Assembly (NCBI GenBank): GCA_937872685.1
Contig: CALMTS010000308.1
Span: forward strand, 1 to 64,000
DNA length: 64,000 bases
Direction: 5' to 3'
Source: an uncultured Desulfomicrobium sp.
GTDB taxonomy: Bacteria > Desulfobacterota > Desulfovibrionia > Desulfovibrionales > Desulfomicrobiaceae
In this document: positions 54,385 to 61,141 of the stretch, piece by piece
How the letters are laid out: the number at the start of each line of letters is the position of its first letter
Numbering within the stretch: the stretch's first letter is position 1
Made by a program: the position numbers and the translations under genes
Notes under the pieces: model-generated
Told to the model about the DNA's origin: nothing
Database searches by the model: none
Seen by the model: the letters and a program-made list of their open reading frames with translations, nothing else

Positions 54385-54729
54385 ATGTCCAAAAAGAAAG
54401 GTCAAGCAAAGGTGACGATTTATCCAGACTGGTGCAAGGGCTGCGGAATCTGCGCCGCCTTCTGTCCGGCCGGGGTGTTCGAACTCGGGACGGACGGCAA
54501 GTCCCATGTGGTTCGTGAAGCCGAATGCGTGAACTGCGGTTTTTGTGAACTGCATTGCCCGGATTTTGCGGTTTCCGTGACACCGAAGGAGGCCAGCCGC
54601 AGGAAAACCGACGCGCATGGCGACCCTCGGTCTGAAGCCTTGAACCAGTCCGCCGGCACCGATCCGGGTCCGGAAGAAAACGTTGGAACTCCAAACCGGG
54701 AAGAGGAAGATGGCCACAAAAAAGCGTAA
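54385..54729 (+). CDS. korD: 4Fe-4S ferredoxin, 2-oxoacid:ferredoxin oxidoreductase delta subunit
   Basis: YPDWCKGCGICAAFCPAGVFELG; CVNCGFCELHCPDFAV. Confidence 0.92.
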   Translation: MSKKKGQAKVTIYPDWCKGCGICAAFCPAGVFELGTDGKSHVVREAECVNCGFCELHCPDFAVSVTPKEASRRKTDAHGDPRSEALNQSAGTDPGPEENVGTPNREEEDGHKKA

Positions 54730-55858
54730 GAAGACCGAAATGTTCGCCCTCGGCAACGAGGCTGTGGTCGAGGGGGCCCTGCTGGCCGGCTGCAACTTTT
54801 ATGCGGGCTACCCCATAACCCCCTCCACGGAGATCGCCGAGGTCATGTCCGCAAGGCTGCCGCGGGTCAAGGACGGGGTGTTCATACAGATGGAGGACGA
54901 GATCGCCAGCATGGGCGCCATCATCGGCGCGTCCCTGGCCGGGCGCAAGGCCATGACCGCCACCTCCGGGCCGGGCTTCTCCCTCATGCAGGAGAACCTC
55001 GGGTACGCCTGCATGACCGAGGTGCCCCTGGTCCTGGTCAACGTCATGCGCGGCGGCCCGAGCACCGGCCTGCCGACGAGCCCTGCCCAGGGCGACGTGC
55101 AGCAGGCCCGCTGGGGGCGTCACGGCGACCACCCCATCATCGTCCTGTCGGCCAGCGATGTGCAGGAATGCCTGGAGATGACCGTGGTGGCCTTCAACTT
55201 CGCCGAGAAGTACCGCACGCCCGTCATCCTGCTCCTGGACGAGATCACGGCCCACACCCGTGAGAAAATATCCATCCCCGGTTCCGAGGACTTCGAAATC
55301 CTCTCCCGGGTGACCCCTTCCATGCCGCCCGAATGGTATGTTTCCTACGAGGAAACCATGCGCGGGGTTCCGGCCCTGCCGCCCCTGGGATCCGGGTACC
55401 GCTTCCATGTCACGGGCCTGACCCACGACCAGAACGGCTTCCCGACCTCCAAGCCCGACGAGGTCAAGGCGCTCATGCACCGTCAGTTCAGGAAGATCGA
55501 TCAGTTCTTCTACGACATCCAGCTCGTGGACGAGGTGAACTGCAACGACGCCGAAGTGGTCGTGGTGGCCTACGGCTGCGTGGCCCGATCGGCCGAGCTG
55601 GCCGTGCACATGGCCCGCGAGCGGGGGGTGAAGGCGGGGCTTCTGAAGCTCAAGACCCTCTTCCCCTTCCCCAAGACGGCGGTGCAGGCCCTGGCCCGGC
55701 AGTGCAAGGCATTGGTGGTGCCGGAGATGAACATGGGGCAGATTTCGCGCGAGGTGAAACGCGTCAACAACGGCCTGACCCACGTCATCACCAACAACCG
55801 CGTCGACGGGCAGATCATCACCCCCTCGGAAATCTTCAAAAACATCATGCAGGCGTGA
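54710..55858 (+). CDS. korA: 2-oxoacid:ferredoxin oxidoreductase subunit alpha
   Basis: GNEAVVEGALLAGCNFYAGYPITPSTEIAEVMSARLP; TATSGPGFSLMQENLGYACMTEVPLVLVNVMRGGPSTGLPT. Confidence 0.96.
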   Translation: MATKKRKKTEMFALGNEAVVEGALLAGCNFYAGYPITPSTEIAEVMSARLPRVKDGVFIQMEDEIASMGAIIGASLAGRKAMTATSGPGFSLMQENLGYACMTEVPLVLVNVMRGGPSTGLPTSPAQGDVQQARWGRHGDHPIIVLSASDVQECLEMTVVAFNFAEKYRTPVILLLDEITAHTREKISIPGSEDFEILSRVTPSMPPEWYVSYEETMRGVPALPPLGSGYRFHVTGLTHDQNGFPTSKPDEVKALMHRQFRKIDQFFYDIQLVDEVNCNDAEVVVVAYGCVARSAELAVHMARERGVKAGLLKLKTLFPFPKTAVQALARQCKALVVPEMNMGQISREVKRVNNGLTHVITNNRVDGQIITPSEIFKNIMQA

Positions 55859-55860
55859 AC

Positions 55861-56691
55861 ATGGCACAGGTAACACAACTCATTCACGACTATCTCCGGC
55901 ACAACAAGAAGTTCCCCCACGTCTACTGCGCGGGGTGCGGGCACGGCATCGTGCTGGGCTCCCTCATCCGCAGCGTGCACAGCCTGGGCTACGCCAAGGA
56001 CGACATCGTGCTCGTGGCCGGCATCGGCTGCTCCGGGCGCATGGCCGTCTATGTGGATTTCAACACGGTGCACACCACCCACGGCCGCGCGCTGACCTTC
56101 GCCACCGGCATCAAGATGGCCAACCCGAACCTCAAGGTCATCGTGGTCATGGGAGACGGAGACGCCATGTCCATCGGCGGCAACCATCTCATCCATGCGG
56201 CCCGCCGCAACATCGGCCTGACCACGCTGGTGCTCAACAACAACATCTACGGCATGACCGGCGGGCAGTATTCCCCGACGAGCCCCGAGGGCACCGTCTC
56301 CGCCACCTCCCCCTTCGGGCAGCTGGAACGCAGCTTCGACATCGTGGACATGGCCATGGCCAGCGGCGCCAGCTACGTGGCGCGCGGGACCGTGCTGCAC
56401 GCGACCATGCTCGACGGGCTCATCTCCGACGCCCTGGAGAAGCCCGGCTTCAACCTGGTGGAGATCCTGACCCCCTGCCACACCCAGTACGGGCGCAAGA
56501 ACAAGTTCAAGACCGTGGTCGACATGTACCAGTGGTACAAGAAGAACACCATGAAGCTCGACCGATACAGGCAGCTCAAGCCCGAAGAGCAGGCCGGGTT
56601 CACGCCTATCGGCGTGTTCCGCGACGAGATGCGCCCGGGGCTGGAAGTCCGTTACGAGGAACTGCGCAACAAGCTTCAGGAGCAGCGATAA
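55861..56691 (+). CDS. korB: 2-oxoacid:ferredoxin oxidoreductase subunit beta (TPP-binding)
   Basis: HVYCAGCGHGIVLGSLIRSVHSLG; VMGDGDAMSIGGNHLIHAARRNIGLTTLVLNNNIYGMTGGQYSPTSP. Confidence 0.96.
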   Translation: MAQVTQLIHDYLRHNKKFPHVYCAGCGHGIVLGSLIRSVHSLGYAKDDIVLVAGIGCSGRMAVYVDFNTVHTTHGRALTFATGIKMANPNLKVIVVMGDGDAMSIGGNHLIHAARRNIGLTTLVLNNNIYGMTGGQYSPTSPEGTVSATSPFGQLERSFDIVDMAMASGASYVARGTVLHATMLDGLISDALEKPGFNLVEILTPCHTQYGRKNKFKTVVDMYQWYKKNTMKLDRYRQLKPEEQAGFTPIGVFRDEMRPGLEVRYEELRNKLQEQR

Positions 56692-57302
56692 TGCCAAAGC
56701 AGCACGAACTGAATCGATTCGAAATCCGGCTCTCCGGGACGGGCGGCCAGGGCATCCTGACCCTCGGCAAGATCATGGGCCAGGTCCTGGCCATAGACCA
56801 CGGCTTCAACGTCACCCAGACCCAGAGCTACGGCCCCGAGGCCCGCGGCGGCGCCAGCCGGGCCGACCTGGTCATCAGCTCGCAGCGGATCAGCTATCCC
56901 AAGCCCGTGAATCTTGACATGCTCGTGGCTCTCAGTCAGGAGGCCTGCAACCTGTACTTCCGAAACCTGAAGCCTTCGGGATTCCTGCTCGTGGATACGA
57001 CGCTCGTGACCCAGACGCCCTCCAACATCTACTGGGGGCTGCCGTTCACGAGCATGGCCAGGGACAAGATCGGCCTGCCCCAGACGATGAACATCATCTG
57101 CCTCGGCGCGCTGAGCCACTTCCTGCCGTTCATGAACTTCAGCAACGTGAAGAAGGCCCTGGCCGGCGTGCTTCCGGCCAAGATTCTGGAAATCAACGTC
57201 AAGGCCCTGACCCTCGGGTACAGCCAGGCCAAGAAACTCTACCCGGACGCACCCGAAAAATGGACATTCTCCTCACTAATGACGATGGAATCCGAGCAGT
57301 AG
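56691..57302 (+). CDS. korC: 2-oxoacid:ferredoxin oxidoreductase subunit gamma
   Basis: FEIRLSGTGGQGILTLGKIMGQVLAIDHGFNVTQTQSYGPEARGGASRADLVIS. Confidence 0.95.
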   Translation: MPKQHELNRFEIRLSGTGGQGILTLGKIMGQVLAIDHGFNVTQTQSYGPEARGGASRADLVISSQRISYPKPVNLDMLVALSQEACNLYFRNLKPSGFLLVDTTLVTQTPSNIYWGLPFTSMARDKIGLPQTMNIICLGALSHFLPFMNFSNVKKALAGVLPAKILEINVKALTLGYSQAKKLYPDAPEKWTFSSLMTMESEQ

Positions 57303-58021
57303 GGCTGCGCGCCCTGTACGCCGCCCTGATCCGTGCAGGGCACCGCGTGCATGTTGCCGCGCCCATGACCGAACAGAGCGCCGTGGGGCACTCGGTCACG
57401 CTGTTCTCGCCCCTGCGGGTCAGGGAAGTGGAGGAGCCCGGCTTTTCCGGGCTGGGCATCTCCGGCACGCCGGCGGACTGCGTCAAGCTGGCCCTGAGCC
57501 ACCTGCTGCCGAAAAAGCCGGACATGATCGTGTCCGGCATCAATGCGGGGGCCAACGTCGGGGTGGATGTGCTGTATTCGGGTACCGTGTCCGCGGCCAC
57601 CGAGGGCGCCCTGGCCGGCATCCCGGCCATGGCCGTTTCCGTGGACGACTATCATCCCGAGGAGCTCTCGGCCCAGGCCGGGTATGCCGTGCGGATGCTG
57701 GAGGAGGACCTGTGGTCCTCCTTTCCGCGCCACTGCGTCCTGAATCTCAACTTCCCGGCCGGCCCCCTCGCGGAGGCCAAGGGGCTCAAGGTCTGCAGGC
57801 AGACTTCGTGCACCTACCGGGACTGGTACGACGAAAGGACGGATCCCCGCGGGAACCCGTATTACTGGCTGTGCGGGGTCATTCCGCCGGAAAACGTCGA
57901 GTCCGACACGGACCGCGGATACCTGACGCACGGTTACATCACCGTTACCCCCCTGACCTTTGACCTGACCCACGCCGGATACATGGAAACCCTGACCCGG
58001 CATCTGGCAAAGAACGAATAA
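57260..58021 (+). CDS. surE: 5'/3'-nucleotidase SurE
   Basis: MDILLTNDDGIRAVGLRALYAAL; GTPADCVKLAL; VSGINAGANVGVDVLYSGTVSAATEG. Confidence 0.98.
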   Translation: MDILLTNDDGIRAVGLRALYAALIRAGHRVHVAAPMTEQSAVGHSVTLFSPLRVREVEEPGFSGLGISGTPADCVKLALSHLLPKKPDMIVSGINAGANVGVDVLYSGTVSAATEGALAGIPAMAVSVDDYHPEELSAQAGYAVRMLEEDLWSSFPRHCVLNLNFPAGPLAEAKGLKVCRQTSCTYRDWYDERTDPRGNPYYWLCGVIPPENVESDTDRGYLTHGYITVTPLTFDLTHAGYMETLTRHLAKNE

Positions 58022-58042
58022 CCGGATTTCAAGGAGACGATC

Positions 58043-58966
58043 ATGCCTCTGACCACCCCCAAGGAAATGTTTGCCCGAGGTTACGCCGAAGGGTTCGCCG
58101 TCGGCGGTTTCAACGTGAACAACATGGAGATCATCCAGGGGATCATGGAGGCCGGCAACCTCGAGAAATCCCCGCTCATCCTCCAGGTGTCGGCCGGCGC
58201 GCGCCGCTATGCCGGACAGGGCTACATCATCAAACTGATGGAAGCCGCCCTGGCCGAGAACGACCTGCCGGTCTGTCTGCACCTGGACCACGGCCAGAAT
58301 TTCGAGATCTGCAAGGAAGTCATCGACGGCGGCTTCACCTCCGTCATGATCGACGGTTCGCACCTGCCCTATGAGGAGAACATCGCCCTGACCAGGAAGG
58401 TCGTGGACTACGCCCATGACCGCGGCGTGTGGGTCGAGGCCGAACTCGGCCAGCTGGCCGGCGTCGAGGACGACGTGGACGTGGAGCACAGCGTCTATAC
58501 CAACCCGGACCAGGCGGCGGACTTCGTCGGCCGCAGCGGCTGCGACTCCCTGGCCATCGCCATCGGCACCAGCCACGGCGCCTACAAGTTCGCCGGCGAG
58601 GCGAAGCTCGACTTCGACCGCCTGGAGAAGATCAAGGCCCTGCTGCCCGGCTACCCCATCGTCCTGCACGGCGCGTCGTCGGTCCCCCAGGAGTTCGTGG
58701 AGATGGCCAACCAGTACGGGGCCCAGATCGCGGGCGCCAAGGGCGTGCCCGAGGACCTGCTGCGCAAGGCCGCCGCTTCGGCCGTGTGCAAGATCAACAT
58801 CGACACGGACATCCGCCTGGCCATGACGGCCACCATCCGCAAGTATCTTGTCGAGAACCCGTCACACTTCGACCCTCGCCAGTACCTGCAGGTGGCCCGG
58901 AACGCCGTGCGTGACATGGTGGCCCACAAGATCCGCAACGTTCTTGGATCATCCAACAAGATTTAA
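58043..58966 (+). CDS. fba: Class II fructose-1,6-bisphosphate aldolase
   Basis: FAVGGFNVNNMEIIQGIMEAG; CLHLDHGQNFEICKEVIDGGFTSVMIDGSHLPYEENIALTRKVVDYAH; VLHGASSVPQEFVE. Confidence 0.97.
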   Translation: MPLTTPKEMFARGYAEGFAVGGFNVNNMEIIQGIMEAGNLEKSPLILQVSAGARRYAGQGYIIKLMEAALAENDLPVCLHLDHGQNFEICKEVIDGGFTSVMIDGSHLPYEENIALTRKVVDYAHDRGVWVEAELGQLAGVEDDVDVEHSVYTNPDQAADFVGRSGCDSLAIAIGTSHGAYKFAGEAKLDFDRLEKIKALLPGYPIVLHGASSVPQEFVEMANQYGAQIAGAKGVPEDLLRKAAASAVCKINIDTDIRLAMTATIRKYLVENPSHFDPRQYLQVARNAVRDMVAHKIRNVLGSSNKI

Positions 58967-58985
58967 GCTCAAGAGGAAGAGAAAA

Positions 58986-59981
58986 ATGGCTGTCAAAATC
59001 GCACTGAACGGGTTCGGCCGCATCGGCCGCTACCTGGCCCGGATCATGGCCGGCAACAACGAGCTCCAGCTGGTCTGCGTCAACGCGCGCGGCGACAACG
59101 CGCAGCTGGCCTATCTGCTCAAGTACGACTCGGTCCACGGCACCTTCGCCGGGGACGTCGAACCCAACGAAGAGGGCTTTCTGCTCAACGGCCGGCAGGT
59201 CGTCGTGACGCGCAACGCGCCCGACGCCTGGGACTGGAAGGGCATCGACATCCTGGTCGAGTCCACGGGCAAGTTCACGGACCGCGAGAGCTGCGAGAAG
59301 CATCTGGCCGCGGGCGCCAAAAAAGTGCTCATCTCCGCTCCCGGCAAGAACGCCGACCTGACCGTGGTCATGGGCGTCAACGACTCCCTTTACGACCCGG
59401 CCGCGCACAACATCGTCTCCAACGCGTCCTGCACGACCAACTGCCTGGCCCCTGCGGCCAAGGCCCTGGACGACGCCTTCGGCATCAGGCACGGCCTGAT
59501 GACCACCATCCATTCCTACACCATGAGCCAGCGCATGCTCGACGGCACCCACAAGGACATTCGCCGCGGCCGCGCCGGAGCCATGAACATGCTGCCCACG
59601 ACCACGGGCGCGGCCAAGGCCGTGAGCATGGTCATCCCCGCCCTGGCCGGCAAGCTGGACGGCATGGCCGTGCGCGTGCCCACGCCCAACGTGTCCCTGG
59701 TGGACCTGGTGGTGGAAGTGGGCAAGGAGACGACCGCGGCCGAGGTCAACGCCGTGCTCAAGGCCGCGGCCAGCGGCCCCGAGGGCGGCGCCATGGGCTA
59801 CACCGAGGTGCCGCTGGTCTCCATGGACTACATCGGCAGCATCTACGGCGGCGTTGTCGACGGGCTGTGCACCTCGGTCATGAACGGGACCATGGTCAAG
59901 ATCATCGTCTGGTACGACAACGAGGCCGGTTTCACCAACCAGCTCCTGCGCCTGATCGGGAAGGTGGGGGCATCGCTCTAG
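58986..59981 (+). CDS. gap: Type I glyceraldehyde-3-phosphate dehydrogenase
   Basis: MAVKIALNGFGRIGRYLARIM; SNASCTTNCLAPAAKALDD; WYDNEAGFTNQLLRL. Confidence 0.98.
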   Translation: MAVKIALNGFGRIGRYLARIMAGNNELQLVCVNARGDNAQLAYLLKYDSVHGTFAGDVEPNEEGFLLNGRQVVVTRNAPDAWDWKGIDILVESTGKFTDRESCEKHLAAGAKKVLISAPGKNADLTVVMGVNDSLYDPAAHNIVSNASCTTNCLAPAAKALDDAFGIRHGLMTTIHSYTMSQRMLDGTHKDIRRGRAGAMNMLPTTTGAAKAVSMVIPALAGKLDGMAVRVPTPNVSLVDLVVEVGKETTAAEVNAVLKAAASGPEGGAMGYTEVPLVSMDYIGSIYGGVVDGLCTSVMNGTMVKIIVWYDNEAGFTNQLLRLIGKVGASL

Positions 59982-60013
59982 CCTTTGGGCGCTAGCCGCT
60001 GGCGATCCGACAC

Positions 60014-60050
60014 GAGGGGTTCCGGCTTTCGAGGCCGGGGCCCCTTTTTT
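60014..60050 (+). terminator. Intrinsic terminator downstream of gap
   Basis: GGGGTTCCGGC...GCCGGGGCCCC imperfect stem followed by TTTTTT. Confidence 0.7.
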
Positions 60051-60236
60051 GCGCCTTCTCCGGCGGGTCCGTCGAAGCGGCGCGATGATCCGGACCGCAT
60101 GAGCAGTGCGCCGGTGTTTCTTCCAACCAGCACGTATTTTGGGGCGGGAAATTTACGCCGCCCGCCCCAGTGCTTCGATCCGTCCTTCGGGATATGTTCG
60201 GCCCTCCATGTCCGGTTTTTCCCGCAGGAGGGTTTC

Positions 60237-61031
60237 ATGAAGCGTCTCTTTCCCGGCACGACCGGGCCGTTACAGGCCGGGATCGTGCGTCCCGACAGGC
60301 GGATTGAACGCCTCAGACAGGCGTTTGTCGAGTCCCGGGCCGTTTGCGTGATGTCCGTTGAAGAGGGACGGAGCTTCGGCGCAGAACGGGGCCGGGGCTC
60401 ATCCTGCGGGGTTTGCCTCCTCGACCAGACGCACGGCGAGGGCGCCCGGCCGACCTACGCGCAATGGCGAAGACACGTGCACGACGCCATGGCCGCCTCG
60501 GACATGGCGTGGTTCGCGGTCCTTGACCCCGCGGCGAGCCGGGATCTGCCGGGGCTGCTGTGGACCATCGAAGAAGAGCCCATGGTCTGGCCGTTGCTGA
60601 CGGGAGGCGTGCCGCGCGAGGTGGCCGTGCGCGGGCCGCTTTTCGTTCGCTTGGAACCCAACGGAGAACTTGCCCAATGGTTTCTGGACGGGGCCGGGGA
60701 GCATGCCCTGGGCCTGGTCTGCGCCGTGGAGCGGGGCGGGGAGGGCGGGCTTTTCAGACATTTTCGCCGGCTGCTTGCGTGGGAACATCCCGACGCCGGG
60801 CCCTGTCTGCTGCGCTGTTTCGACCCGAGGGTGCTTCACGCTTTGTGTCGGTTTCACGATGCGCAATGGGCTTTGTGCGTCCCGGGGCCGGCGGCGATGC
60901 TTTTCGCCTGGGAGCCGGGCCTGGCCGAGCCTGTCTTCCTGTGCGGCAAGGCCGGTTGCGAATCGGAGCACCATGCGGGCGGCGCCCTCCCGCAGGACAT
61001 CATCGCGTATCTGGCCGGACACAACCTCTGA
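60237..61031 (+). CDS. DUF4123-like protein (T6SS effector-adaptor-like family)
   Basis: MAWFAVLDPAASRDLPGLL...PLLTGGVPREVAVRGPLFVRLEPNGELAQWFLDGAGEHALGLVCAV...LFRHFRRLLAWEHPDAGPCLLRCFDPRVLHALCR matches the DUF4123 pattern by eye; RBS AGGAGG. Confidence 0.65.
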   Translation: MKRLFPGTTGPLQAGIVRPDRRIERLRQAFVESRAVCVMSVEEGRSFGAERGRGSSCGVCLLDQTHGEGARPTYAQWRRHVHDAMAASDMAWFAVLDPAASRDLPGLLWTIEEEPMVWPLLTGGVPREVAVRGPLFVRLEPNGELAQWFLDGAGEHALGLVCAVERGGEGGLFRHFRRLLAWEHPDAGPCLLRCFDPRVLHALCRFHDAQWALCVPGPAAMLFAWEPGLAEPVFLCGKAGCESEHHAGGALPQDIIAYLAGHNL

Positions 61032-61141
61032 TGTTCCCGGCGCGGCGTGGGCGCGGGGTCCATACTCAGCTTGCATTTCGGCCCCGCCTTTTCTAGTCTC
61101 CCCGTTCCGGCCCCGAAGTCCCCCTTTTTCCCGAGAGCGTC

